64,000 bases of DNA, taken from the NCBI GenBank assembly GCA_026018925.1, contig JAKSZU010000005.1, forward strand, positions 22,616,779-22,680,778, read 5' to 3'. This DNA comes from Tupaia tana. Its lineage: Eukaryota; Chordata; Mammalia; Scandentia; Tupaiidae. Positions 43,750 through 55,450 of the stretch are shown here, piece after piece (the first letter of the stretch is position 1; the number at the start of each line of letters is the position of its first letter). The position numbers were made by a program, and so were the translations under genes. The notes under the pieces were generated by a model. That model saw only the letters and a program-made list of their open reading frames with translations, was not told the origin of the DNA and searched no databases.

Positions 43750-44275
43750 AAGGACAATGCTGTTTGCTATAGAGAGTATGTGCTTGCCAGAGAAGTAGAG
43801 AGAGGGGGAAAATGAGAAATCACTACAGAGAAGGGATGGCAACACCACAATCCCTTCTCCACTCTCTTGGGATTTTGGGTACGCTCTCACATGTGCTTGA
43901 TGTGTTTTGTTTAGGTTGTTGTTTTTTTTTTTTTTTTTCCCCCTCCCAGCTTTTGCCATAGAGCATGTGCACTCACTGGAGAGAGACAGGGAAGGGGAAA
44001 GTGAGAAATCACCCCCCAGGGGGAATGACGATGTCACAGTCCCTTCTGCTCTCAAGATTTTGGGGTTTTCAAGCTACCAGTTCCTGTACTGGAACTGTGG
44101 TTGGCCATGTGGGAGTTCAGAGCCTTCACCACCACACCACCTGCTAGCCCTCACCCTCCCAACACCCTACTCTACCACATGTTTTAAGCTGCAGGTTTGG
44201 GACTTAACTGTGAAGTCAGCCTTATGGAATCTAGCCCCGCCTTAACTACCACACCACCAGCTGGCCCTCGCACAG
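43750..44275 (-). mobile_element. Long-form tRNA SINE split by a second SINE
   Basis: The 3' part (43750-43912: TGCTATAGAGAGTATGTGCT to ACATGTGCTTGATGTG) and the 5' part (44149-44275: ACATGTTTTAAGCTGC to CACCACCAGCTGGCCC) belong to one reverse copy. Confidence 0.75.
43915..44148 (-). mobile_element. tRNA-derived SINE nested in another SINE
   Basis: Poly-T, TTTTGCCATAGAGCATGTGC, GAAATCACCCCCCAGGGGGA, CACCACACCACCTGCTAGCC. Same orientation as its host. Confidence 0.8.
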
Positions 44276-44884
44276 TTCTTTTTCACACATGCACACACAC
44301 ACCGTATAGTTGCTTAGATATGTGGGTTACTATATAACTGTGTCAGACTGGAAGAGTTTAGGACTGAGAGCAGAGAAAAAGGAAATAGCCTATAAAACAC
44401 CTCCCCTGTCCATCCCTCAGTCTAAGAGTTGGGAGAAGCTGACTTGCTTATTCACTGAGAGCACTAACCTACCAGAACAGGCCAAAAGTGGCCTGGATTT
44501 ACATGAGAATCCAGAGGTCCTCCGGGAGAAATTTGGCCAAGGGGTAAATTTCATTCTTTAGGGACACTCATACAAAAAGAAAGGGACAAAGCTGTCTTCA
44601 GTCTGGGGAAAATGCCCTGGTGGTGAGTCCTTGACCTGAGGTTGAAAAAAGCAAGGACACTCAGAACCATCCAAAGGCATTGGGCAAGACAACTTTCAGA
44701 AGCTGGGAGGCCCCTTCAATCTTCCCCGGCCCAAGGTCCTTGTTGTGGAGACCATCAGAAAAAGGAGAAAGAGGCTGTCTTATCCGAAGAAGCAGACGGA
44801 AAGAGAGCCTGCAAGGGAGAGGGGGCAGAGAGTGAAGAATGTAATGGCTTGAGGTAGGAGTCCAGTCAAACAGCTGGGTGGCTT

Positions 44885-45074
44885 GCCCAGGCTCTGAGGC
44901 AGTCAGTAGCATAGTAGATGCAGAGTTGGAGGCCACATGGCAACCGAGGTTTGGATCCTACACTGGTTGGCCTGAAAACATGTCCAGCATGTGCACTGAT
45001 GCCCAGGATCCTGACAGGCTCCTGGACTGGAGATGATTGAGGCATGCCAGAGCCCTGTGCCCTGTGGAGGGTGC

Positions 45075-45113
<39 letters not shown>

Positions 45114-45165
45114 ACACACACACACTCTATTATGAATATTAAAAAACAAAACAAAACAAAAACCC
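44885..45165 (+). mobile_element. tRNA-like SINE, type C
   Basis: GGCAGTCAGTAGCATAGTAG, GGTTTGGATCCTACACTGGT, GATGCCCAGGATCCTGACAG, then (CT)n, (CA)n and an AAAACAAAAC tail. Shares its layout with 34377-34633. Confidence 0.65.
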
Positions 45166-46439
45166 GTTGGGTGACTGATTGACATCAAAACCATTGTTGT
45201 ACACCATCACCAAGATTTAGCCACACCTTAAATTGCTCTTCACAGGCAAGAATGAAGGGAGCGAGATTGCACTTGTACAGAATAGTGACTTTTGATTTTT
45301 TTAAAAAGACCAGGACATCGAAGAAAATTTTACCAGAAATACCTCTCTTTTTATCGTTTATGGTTTCTTCTTTCATCCTCCCCCCCCCCCACACTCTGCT
45401 CCAATTTAGGGAGTGAACAGAAAATTAGAGCAGAAATAGAGAACAGGGCTGAGGGGAAACGTTTCAGGGAAAAGCTGTTCCAACGTGATGCGATGCTTCA
45501 CAGATGTAAACAGCAAGTGGGTTTTGTGGGAGACAGGTGCAAGCTTTTCTGTTTGGGCACAGAAGGTGTTTGCTGTTTAGCCAGGGTTTTCTCTGTGGGT
45601 AGGGAGCTTCTCTGGAGGATGATACTCAAAACATGAGAACGGGGTGAGGGAAAGCCAGGAGGAATCGTCTGAAAGCGTAACTTCATGCACATGATCATCT
45701 CATTTCCTGTTTCTAATCAGCCCAGCCCCTGCCTGAACTTGGTCCTAAGCTTTCCACGAGGATTTTCCTAGCACAGGTGAACTACCTGGAGCAGAGCGCC
45801 TTGCCATGGTAGGGCTCCCGTTCCCCAGCCCCGGTGTGGCTGCTATGGTAGGGCTCCCGTGTCCCCAATTTCCTGCTTATGGGGCCTCTAGCTTTACTGT
45901 GAGTCTTTAAAGGGGTAGTGTTTAACCAAGGAGATTTGGAAATGATACCTGACTTGGGGCCAGCACCTCCATCTGCAGACTCTGTGACCTGCTCTATACC
46001 CTGGCCCAGGCTGAAATGGCAGGCTGCCTGCTCTTGCCTATTCCGGCCAATCATTTTCCTCCAAGGTGAACTTCAGCAGCTACGAAGCCAGTAAGGACCT
46101 TTGAATATCCATCCCAAGGTCCTTGTTATGAGACTATCAGAAAAAGCCCCAACTGACCAGCCTTGATCCTTCCCCTGCTGTCAACTCTGCCCATGTAGCC
46201 AAAGCCTGTCCTCACCCTCCAAGAGGTGCCGCGGGCCTCATACAAGCAGAGAGTGCAATGTGAAGTTCCCAGCAGCCAGGAGAGGAACGTAGACACTGCA
46301 GCCAGCTCACCCCAGGGTACCCTCCCTGCCTGGGAAGATGAGGCTTCAGGCCAGAGAGGCAAGACGAGGACTAGGGAGGTCTCAAGTACCTAAGTCCCTA
46401 GCTAGATTAAAGTTCTTACATTTTCTTTGTTGTTGTTGC
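45166..46439. other. Unassigned intergenic DNA
   Basis: No gene. A short direct repeat, ATGGTAGGGCTCCCGT, occurs at about 45806 and 45845. Confidence 0.45.
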
Positions 46440-46680
46440 TGTTGTCTTTTATATTTCTTTCTGTCTTCCATGAGCAAGAGAGACAGAGAGAAACAGAGAC
46501 GGCCGTCCCGACAGGGTCCTGAGGCTGTGAGCCACCCCTAGCCTCAGCCAGCCCTGGGTCATGGACATATGTGTGCCCAATGTACTCAGGAAGGTCTCTG
46601 GACACAAACCCAGAACCTTGCCATGAGGGTCAGCCTCACAGAGTGTCGTGGTGTGCTGTTGCACCACCATCCAGCCCCCT
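46440..46680 (-). mobile_element. SINE B
   Basis: CTGTCTTCCATGAGCAAGAG, CCTAGCCTCAGCCAGCCCTG, CATGAGGGTCAGCCTCACAG, GCACCACCATCCAGCCCCCT. Confidence 0.88.
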
Positions 46681-47044
46681 CTTACACTTTCTCTAGCTTG
46701 TTTTCATTCCTGATTTTTCCTGAACACCAGCATTCACTGTGAGTTAATAGGTGCCCTGGGTATGTTTCTTCAGAGGAGAAATTCATTTCTAATTAGTATC
46801 GTGTAAGTGTAAAAGCCCAGTGCAACGCATAAATTTCCACATTAACCCTGTAGCATGACTGAGGCTGTTGAGGAGAAAGAGTTCAGTTCAGGAGGAGATA
46901 AGCCCAAGTTGACTGTAACAGAGAAGGTCAGGGAGGAAGGTGTTCTGGGCTCACAGGATGGCACCTTGACCCAGCCCCCATGGGTTTGTGCATGGATTCC
47001 AGAGGAAAGGGGAGAGGACACAATGAAAGACCAAATAACAGCAA

Positions 47045-47195
47045 ACTGAGGCCCTGTTGTGGTGGTGTACACTGCTGTTGCTAAGATACTGTGCTCTAAA
47101 GGTTGGGACCACATGAGAAGCCTGGGTTTGATTCCCACTTCAACCTAAAGACAGTGGGGTGCCCCTGTAATCCCAGGGACTTGGAGAGGCTGAGA

Positions 47196-47255
<60 letters not shown>

Positions 47256-47295
47256 CAACAGTGAGACCCTGTCTTTAAATGTAAATAAATAAAAG
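47045..47295 (+). mobile_element. Chimeric SINE: tRNA-like head joined to 7SL-like sequence
   Basis: The head has TGGTGGTGTACACTG and a B-box match, GGTTTGATTCC. It is followed by 7SL/Alu-like CCTGTAATCCCAGGGACTTG and GAGAGGCTGAGAC, then 55 A (47197-47251), then CAACAGTGAGACCCTGTCTT and an AAATAAATAAA tail. The middle of the 7SL unit is missing where the A run sits. Confidence 0.65.
47197..47251. repeat. Poly-A tract of 55 nt
   Basis: Uninterrupted A run inside the chimeric SINE. Confidence 0.97.
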
Positions 47296-49612
47296 CAATA
47301 GAAGCACTCTTCTGCAATGCTAGTAGGCCCCAGGCAGGGCACAGCCCACGCAGCAGCTGAGATCGCTGGCATTTGAGCACTTTCCAGGCCCCTCTCATAG
47401 CTTCTGGTTGTGGCCGACAATCCTTGGTATCCCTTAGCTTTGAGACACATTATTTAAATCTGTCCCCATCTTCACATGACGTTCTCCCCTCGGTGTCTGC
47501 GCTTCTTCTCTCCTTAGAAGGATAACAGTCGTGTTGGGCTAAGGGTTTGCCCTACTCCAGTACAACCTCACCTTAACTTATCTCTATCTTAGTTATTTCT
47601 GCAAAGACCCTATTTCCAAACAAGGCCAACATTCACAGGTACCAGGCTTTAGTTCTTCCCTGAATCTTTCTGAAGACACAGTTCAATCCATGATAAGCAT
47701 TATCACCCAAAGTGGGGACAAGCGTTCATTTTACCTTCAGTCCTTTTACGTGGTCACCAGTGCCGTTGGCATAGACACTACTCAGACTTTGGTGTGTTCA
47801 AGTCCAGCATGGGCATGGGTCCTCAGCAAATTGCAGGGTTACAGGTGTCACTTCTGGGATTTCCAGCAATGCAGAATAGTCTACTGCCAATCAGACTAAA
47901 CAAGAAACAAAACAGTGTTGGCCAAAAGAAGATGTTGGTGCACATAGGTGAGACCCCCTGGGGTCCCTCAGGACTATCTGGAAGAATCTCAGGAGGGGAT
48001 CCGCGTTCCCACACAGTGAATGGGGGAGAACATGAATAACATCGCTCATGCTCTTACTGTTCTGTTCCCTGCACGTTAGCCGAGGGGCCTGAGAAACACG
48101 TTACACCCATCCACTAGTCTGCTCCTCCCGGTAATTCCCTTTTCTCCTCCTCTGCTCTTTAGCCAGAGCCACTCAGAAAATGTTCTAGCTCGGATTGCTG
48201 GAGTGGGTGGGGTCTCTTCAGCTGTCGGCTCCAAGGTGGGCGCAGGAGAGCCAAAAGCAGGGCAGAATGAGGTCAGATCGCACAGGCTGTGTGGACAGGG
48301 TGCCAGGGCTCTGGCGTGGACAGACGCAGTGCTAGAGAGCGGCCAGACTAGCAGTGGGGATCATCTGATCCTAGCAGGGATGCAAATGGGAGTCCAAGAG
48401 GAAGCCCACAGTTGTTAATGAGGAGGCAGGAATTCGAGACTGTGAGGCTGGAGGGGGCTGCGGAAACCTCTGCACTGCAGGAGAACAGCACCGAAGGCCC
48501 AGTCACTGCCCCTGGGTGTACCTCTGCTCATCCTAAGGAAACTCTACTCGGCATCTGCTTCTTGACATGAAGCCAGCATTATAGTCAGGCCTTGGTCTAG
48601 CCTGCTCCGTACATAGCTAGGATGCATGAACCTTACTCTGTAGCTTGGGTTGGCCCTCAGCCCGGGTCCTCCCTCTTCCTACTCTCCAGCCATGTGAGAA
48701 AGCTCATCACAACCCTGAGACCTTGCAGGATCCCTTACCCCTTTCCCAGCTACTTCCACTTCCCTCTCAGAGATATGGAAAAGTTCTCTTGCTTTCTCAT
48801 GCCACTCTGCATCTGTCCCTGCTCCTGATGGCACCGTGGACACACACGAGGATTCCAGACAGTACCAGGGTCCTGTTCACTCTCAGATCCCTAGGATTAC
48901 GGAGGAAGGAATATCTCATCTCTACTCCTTTGGCACTAACTTGGGTGCAGGGTCCTGGGAGCACAGCCCCTTTCAAACCCTTCATCAAGTTCTCACATTA
49001 TTTCTGTGAAGCCAGTTCATGGTGCACCAGTATTAATTCCAGGGAAGAACTACAAATACTTCACCCACTGCATGCACCTATATCAATGTACTTGCACTGC
49101 TGTGATGAGACAAACGCTCACACAAGTGAAGCTACGTTATTACTCGGATAGGCAGTGAAGCACAATAGAAACCTAGGATTTATGACCAGCCAGTCCACCA
49201 GGGCTCAGGAAAGTTGCCCAGGGCAGGTGGAGTCTGGTCAGAGCAACTTACCTTGCACTGCAGATGACCCCGAAAGGGTACCTTCATCTTAGGTTTTATA
49301 CCCAAGGGCAATGAAACTTACTGAGCGAAGATGTTGCATAACATCCTGTTCTAGGAGGGATAGGAACAAAGCTTGAACTGTTCCAGCCAGTTCTTCCCTA
49401 TCTCAGAATGTTGCGTTCCCAGCAGGTGCTACAGTTATTCTGAGAAATACAAATAAGAAATGGGGAAAGAGCTGGGTTTCCAAGGCCATTCAGGGATTCG
49501 TCCTATACTTCCTCCTTCTACAGCTTCTTTTCTCCCATTCTCCAAAGTCTCCATTTGGACAACAGACAAAACTACGTTCAGGCCAACTACATATTCTTCT
49601 AAACTTATTGCT
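47296..49612. other. Unassigned intergenic DNA
   Basis: About 2.3 kb with no recognisable gene. The frame at 48645-49151 (168 codons) lacks any known domain or composition signal. Old LTR-like material is possible at 49050-49440. Confidence 0.45.
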
Positions 49613-49628
49613 TAGATCTTGGCTCTTG

Positions 49629-49876
49629 GGGCCAGCAGATGGAGTAATGGTTATGTTGCTGGGCACCCACATAGACAACTGCAGTTCAAGTCCCAGACTC
49701 GGCAGCTTAAAACATACTGGGCACATGTGTGTGCCAAGAAATCCCAAGAAGAAAATGGAAGGGATTGTGGTGTGGCCATCCTCCCTGAGAGTGATTTCTC
49801 ACTTTCTGTCTCTCTGTCTCTCCAGTGAGTGTACACGCCCTATAATAAAAGTCTCTCTCTTAGAAAAAAAAAAAAA
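49629..49876 (+). mobile_element. tRNA-derived SINE, long form
   Basis: GGGCCAGCAGATGGAGTAAT to CGCCCTATAATAAAAGTCTC and an A tail. Perfect 16-bp copies of TAGATCTTGGCTCTTG flank it at 49613-49628 and 49877-49892. Confidence 0.95.
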
Positions 49877-49892
49877 TAGATCTTGGCTCTTG

Positions 49893-50599
49893 AAATCTAC
49901 ATGACTCTGATTTCTGCAAATAAAAACAACCACTACTCCCTTCTCCCTAACACACACACAAAGAGATCGCCATGGGTTTTAAAGGTATATTTTAAGCTCC
50001 AAAAACGGAATTATTTTTTCTTTTCTTATATCTTTGCCCACTTATTCCAGTCTAATTTCTCAGCCCTGTCTCATGCCTAACTCCCTACACAAAACACACA
50101 CACGTATTATTCTCATAGTCCATGCTCCAACTATTCTGAAAATATTCCTGTATATGTCATTCACCTCCTGCTTCTGTATACACTGCAGCTCTCACCTGTG
50201 ATACTACTGCTCCATCTGTCCACCTAGTGAATTCTTATATTTTCCTCAAATAATGACTGGGCCCCCGGATCCTCTGTGAGGCCCAGCAGATTCCCATGAT
50301 AGTCACAAATAGTCGGGTCATTTTCTACTTCATGTCAATCATAATGGCCCAGGGCCCACCTCCCATAAACTGACTGACTTTATGGCAAAAGGGTTGCAAT
50401 GGGAGTGAGAAGTAGAGCTCTTCCACTCCACTGCAGTCATCTCAATCAAAAGCTAAGGACTCATTTTCTGGGACCATCATCTCCCCCTAGTAAGTCACAT
50501 GGGAGAGTTATTTCCCTTGATAGTCTAATGTGTTACTAAGGATGTTGCTAGATCCCAAAATATGCATCCGGTTGAAAAGAGATCTATTTCTTAGTCACT
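49893..50599. other. Unassigned intergenic DNA
   Basis: No gene or clear repeat. Confidence 0.4.
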
Positions 50600-50875
50600 A
50601 TTTTAGTCAATTTGGGCTGCCTTTACAAAAGCCTGAAGTGGTTGATAAAGTTCTGGAGGTTAGGAAGCCCAAGATCAAGGCACCAGTAGGTTTGCTGTCT
50701 GGTGAGGATTCTCTTTATGGTTCATAGCTGATACTTTCTACCTGTGCCTTCACATGGTCAGAGAAGGAACAAGCTCCCTTGGGCCAATTTTACCCAATGG
50801 CCTAACCACTCCTCCAAAATCCCCCCTCCTATTACCATCCCTCTGGAGTTAGGATGCAAACTTTCGGACCTCACC
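50600..50875 (+). repeat. Old mammalian interspersed repeat, unnamed
   Basis: TCTGGAGGTTAGGAAGCCCA, AGATCAAGGCACCAGTAGGT, CTGGTGAGGATTCTC, CCTTCACATGGTCAGAGAAG, GAGTTAGGATGCAAAC. Related in plan to 9988-10625. Confidence 0.6.
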
Positions 50876-52956
50876 TACCTGTCTCACCTACCTGACCTAG
50901 GCAGGCAGTGAAGTCTAAAGGATGGGTCTCTCCCATGTGATCACTCAGCATCCCAGGCCAGCTTTACCCCCTTGGGCTTCCCGCCATCTGCATCTGGCTG
51001 ATGGAAGGGGAAAGAGATCCTGAAGAAGCAGCCCTGACCCAGACATGGTGCAAATTACCTCCTTCACATGCTGCCGGTGACTAATCGCATGGCCACACGG
51101 AGGGCGGGAACCAGGGTCTAAACAGGCACCTGGCCACATTCCTCCTCCTAAAAATGAAGAGAACAGAGAGAGAAGACATCTAGGAGAAGATGCCACAAAT
51201 CAACCCACTTGACGCTGTCCTGGGAAAAGAGGCATCCTGTCTCCGCAGTGGGCTTGTTCCCTCTCTCTTCCTCCTCCCAGAGACGGTGTATTGATCTCAC
51301 GACCGCCAGCTGCCAATCTTTATGGCCCACCCCCAAATATCTTCATACCCTTTCGCCTTCTCCTTTGAGGAGAATATTTTGATTAAAGCAAATATGTTTA
51401 GTAATGGCATGAAATAAACAACATTAAACACCTGACTGGCTATTGTCATCTTCAGAATATTTTAGGAAAAGCCTCCGTATTGCCCATTCAAGCCAGTGAG
51501 TGTTTAACAAGTGCCTACTTGGTGCTGGGTGTTACCATGAATAAGCCATGGCGCCTGCCCCAGTGGCGACTGGGAGACTCGTGTGAGGCTGGGCACGGGG
51601 TGCAACCCTCCCGCTCATTAGGCTGACACAACCTTCGTCCTAGCCCAGGCCTCGGCCAGTGTGATCAGAACTCAGCAGCCTGGGTGTTAGCTTTTCCTTC
51701 TTTGTTTTCCTCCATAATGGGCTAATCTCCAAATAGCCAGGCTCCCTTCTGTCCCAGACCCGAACCACCTACTGGGTTTTCTTCCTGGGCCTCAGGTTAA
51801 ATCCCTGATCTGGCTCCATGAGGCTTTCATTGATGTTTTATTTGCCGTCTACACAGCAAGATTACTTTTTTTTCAAAGGATAGAAATCTCAGCAGATGTA
51901 TTCATTCTGGGACGTTTCCTGGACTCACACCACTGAGCTCATTAGCCCAAGCTAACTATGGGGCTCCGCCTCCCCCTCCCCAGTTTGTAGCAAAGAGCAG
52001 GATCATGTGGTCTTGCTCCTAGCAGCTCTTACTCCTGTATGTTCAGTGAGCAGTGACTGAGTTACCCTGAAGAAGGAGAGTTATGCTTTCTAACCATGCG
52101 TACTTCTCTGGAGTGTCTGCTTTTGTTTAGTGGAAGACTGGAGCTAAAACAGGAAATTTCTAGGTCAGTTATACTTTGCTCTAATAAAAGCAAAGTCCGG
52201 CCAAAAGGAACAGCAAAACTATGGGCTGGGATTTTTTGGAGTGTCTTGTCTGATTACCCAATTACTACAGCTCAGATTAGGAAGGGATTAACCCCTGAAG
52301 TTGGACAGATGGAGAACACTATTAAAATACCCCATGTGGGGTTTCTGCGTGAGGAGTAAAGTGGCCACCTGTCCCTGTTTCTTGGGTCAGTCTGTCCTCA
52401 TTTAGATAGAGCCCAAGATCCCTGCCTTTGATGACCGTATGTGGAGAAACTGAATAGCACAGGAAGCAAGCTGGGCCCCACCCCGTCTGGCCCAGAAGCT
52501 CTGCCCTCCAGATTCTCTGTCCCTATCTTGTGGCCTGCCCCAGATTGACCCAGTAAGAAATGTTTAGCTGAATTGCAAGTGACTTTGGTGCTATTATCTT
52601 CCAGGGCCCTTGGGAATAGATCTGTGGACATTTTATGAGACTGTAACAGGCGGGAAGGTTTTCATTCCAGATCTCCTTTGCCTTTGTTACTATTGAAATA
52701 AGCACCTCCTCCTTTCTGGGACCTCCAAAATGTGAGGACCGTTTCCTTTAAAATGTTTTCAGAGGAGTGAAATGTTTTCAGAGGAGTCTGTGCCTTTTTA
52801 TCCCAGCATTTTGGGATGTGGAGACAGCCTTTGTATCACCTTGCTGGGCAAGGCGGCTGTGCGGCTTAGGTCTCATGTTCCAGCCTTGAATTCTCAGTCC
52901 ACTCAGTAACTAACAAGTCACTTAGTTCCTCTGCTTCGAGTCCTTTATCTTATTTA
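50876..52956. other. Unassigned intergenic DNA
   Basis: No gene or repeat is recognised over about 2 kb. A near-perfect short tandem repeat around AAATGTTTTCAGAGGAGT occurs at 52751-52787. Confidence 0.45.
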
Positions 52957-53203
52957 TTGAGAGAGAGATTTTTGTTATAGGGCACGTGTGCTCACCAGAG
53001 AGACAGAGGAGACAAAGAGACAAAGTGAGAAATCACCCTCCCCCAAGGGGGGATGGCCACACCGCAATCCCTTCTCTTCTTAGGATCTTGGGCACCCACG
53101 CACATGCGCCGGGAATGAGCTTTAAGCTACCAAGTCCAGACTTGAATCGTGGTCGAACACATGGAAGTCCAGTGGTGTAACCATTATGCCATCTGCTGAT
53201 TCC
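52957..53203 (-). mobile_element. tRNA-derived SINE, long form
   Basis: GAGAGATTTTTGTTATAGGG, GGATGGCCACACCGCAATCC, CATTATGCCATCTGCTGATT. TTTATCTTA flanks both sides. Confidence 0.9.
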
Positions 53204-53518
53204 AGTTTTTATCTTATAAAAGTAGTAATGTCAACCTCACAAGTATGTGTTCAAGAATACTAACGGTTGATGAGAGAATATTATGCCAAATAAAATAAGT
53301 TGGGTAACCTCAAAATTGTAGTGATTTAGCTGGATGAGTACTTCTTTTTTATGAATCTAACTCAAGTTCATTTAAGAAAAGTGTGTTGAACATATTGGGT
53401 CAAGTATCACCCTATTCATGATTGGAACACTTTCAGGGAAGGAGACGTCACTACATCTAGAGTTAACCTATTCTATGAATGGACAATCCCACTGAGATTT
53501 TCTTTCTTCTTCTTTTTT

Positions 53519-53692
53519 TTCAAATTATTTTATTCAGCTTTATTCATTTATTTTAGTTTGACCAGAGAGGGACAGAGAGAGAGAAAGAGAGAGAGGAGAA
53601 AAGTGAGAAAGCAAGCCACCAGGTCTGGGACTTGAACTGCAGTTGACCATGTGGGAGTCCAGCACCCTTAACCACCACACCACCTGCTGGCC
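53519..53692 (-). mobile_element. tRNA-derived SINE, short form
   Basis: TTTTAGTTTGACCAGAGAGG, CAAGCCACCAGGTCTGGGAC, CACCACACCACCTGCTGGCC. Flanking copies of AGATTTTCTTT. Confidence 0.92.
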
Positions 53693-53717
53693 CCAAGATT
53701 TTCTTTTAAAGTTTCTT

Positions 53718-53764
53718 TTTTTTACAAAAATTTATTTCTCCCTTGAAAGAAAGACAGGGAGGAA

Positions 53765-53808
<44 letters not shown>

Positions 53809-53968
53809 TCTCAACAAGGTCCTTACACTGTGATCCTACCCCCCCAAACTCAGTCAATTGGATCATGATTGTACACAGGGAGCCCTCAGAATGTGAACCC
53901 AAGACTTTCCCATGTGGCCTCAGCAGTATAAAGCTTTGTGTTATTGCTCTGCCACTGTAGCTGGCCAA
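53718..53968 (-). mobile_element. SINE B
   Basis: AATTTATTTCTCCCTTGAAA, (GA)n tract at 53768-53806, CAACAAGGTCCTTACACTGT, GCTCTGCCACTGTAGCTGGC. Confidence 0.8.
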
Positions 53969-54069
53969 GATTTTTTTTTTCTCTAGTAGTTAGAAAAGAG
54001 TTATTTCTTTTTTGGTTTCTTCCCAGCTTCTAGCTCTTCATCCTAGTTCTACTGCTATATTAAGCAGTT

Positions 54070-54265
54070 TTTTATGGGTCAGGTACTGTTCCAGGTGACT
54101 TTCACGCATTCAATTATTTAATCCCCACAATCTTCACATGAGGTTGGGCTTCCCTATTTGACAAGCTAGAAAACCAGCACAAAGAAATTAAACAATTTGC
54201 TCAAGATCTAATAACTAGTGAGTGACAAAGCAGTCTGCCTTCACAGTCTGCCTTCTTATTCACTG
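54070..54265 (-). mobile_element. MIR SINE
   Basis: TCAGGTACTGTTCCAGGTGA, CACAATCTTCACATGAGGTT, TGACAAGCTAGAAAACCAGC, AATTTGCTCAAGATCTAATA match the reverse MIR layout. Confidence 0.7.
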
Positions 54266-54745
54266 TTGTGATTGTCTCGTGCTGAGTAATATAGCACTTC
54301 AACATCGTGGCGTAAAACGATGTCCATTTTATTTGCTCTCACTTCTGTGATATTTTCTCAGGGCTTAGTAGGAGGCTCTTCTGCTCCACATAGCATCAAC
54401 TGAGGTCCCTCCTGGATTGCAGTGTGATGGCAGCTAGGTCTGGGTGCCCTGGATGGTTTCACAGCTGAACCATGGCAAGGGTAGTGGGAGGTTCCATGTG
54501 GCTCTCACCAAAGGACTAGCTTGAGCTTATTTTTGTGACAGCTGTACCTCAAAAGTGAGCTCCAACGGCAAAGGCGAATGCTGCATATCTGTTTAGACAC
54601 AGCCTCGGGAGTTATGCAACCTTACATCCACCAAATTCTCTTGGCCAAATAAGTCACAGGACCAGCCTGGATTCCAGAAAGGGTAACTGAAGTCTGCCTC
54701 TTTATTGGAGAAAGCCAAAGAGCATGTGAGATGGGAGATACATAT
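54266..54745. repeat. Possible old interspersed repeat, unnamed
   Basis: TCGTGCTGAGTAATATAGCA, GATTGCAGTGTGATGGCAGC, CATCCACCAAATTCTCTTGG, AAGTCACAGGACCAGCCTGG recall an ancient mammalian LTR or DNA repeat. Assignment not possible by eye. Confidence 0.4.
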
Positions 54746-54869
54746 TACTGTAACCATGTGTAAAAAAAACAAAAACCATCTGCTGAAAACACATCATACT
54801 ACCTCTCTAGAAAATAAGTCCATGCACACTTCCAAATGACACCTTTCCAGATATTTGAAAGTAGCTCTT

Positions 54870-55037
54870 GGGCCAGCAGGTGGTATGGTGGTTAAGGCAC
54901 TGGACTCCCATATGGCTGACCATGGTTTGAGTTCCAGACCCCATGGCTTACTTTCTCACTTTCCCTGTTTCTCTCTGGTCAAATTTTTTAAAATAATAAC
55001 AATAAATACAATTTAATAAATAATTATTTAAAAACCC
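54870..55037 (+). mobile_element. tRNA-derived SINE, short form
   Basis: GGGCCAGCAGGTGGTATGGT, GGACTCCCATATGGCTGACC, CTCTGGTCAAATTTTTTAAA. Flanked by AAGTAGCTCT and AAGTAGTTCT. Confidence 0.9.
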
Positions 55038-55239
55038 AAGTAGTTCTCAAGTACTTCTGAGTTTTGTTTTTCAGATAAACCTCCTCTTCCTTCAACTGTT
55101 CCTGGTAAAATATGGAACCTATACTTGGCTCACAACCCACCCCTTCTTCCATAACTTCTTCCAAGTGACTGATAAAACTACTGGCCTATTCAGAGACAAG
55201 AGCAAAACTCTGAGGATCACCACTAAAAACCTCTCTACC

Positions 55240-55450
55240 AGGGCCAGATAGTGACATAGTGGTAACACACTGGACCCACATAGGAAGGTCCTGTGTTTGT
55301 ATCCCGAGTCCTCCAGTACATGCCAGTTGTACACATACGCTCTAGATCGAGATTAACTGAGGCTGGGGGCGGGTCATGGTATGCAGACCCTGTTGGGGAT
55401 GCCAGTCTCTCTCTCATGGAAGAAATAAATAAATAAACTTAAAAACAAAC
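55240..55450 (+). mobile_element. SINE B
   Basis: CAGGGCCAGATAGTGACATA, GGACCCACATAGGAAGGTCC, GGCTGGGGGCGGGTCATGG, CTCATGGAAGAAATAAATAA. Confidence 0.85.

Noticed and set aside
48645..49151. 168-codon frame
   Set aside because: No known domain, no splice or promoter context, and a shadow frame overlaps on the other strand. Treated as chance.
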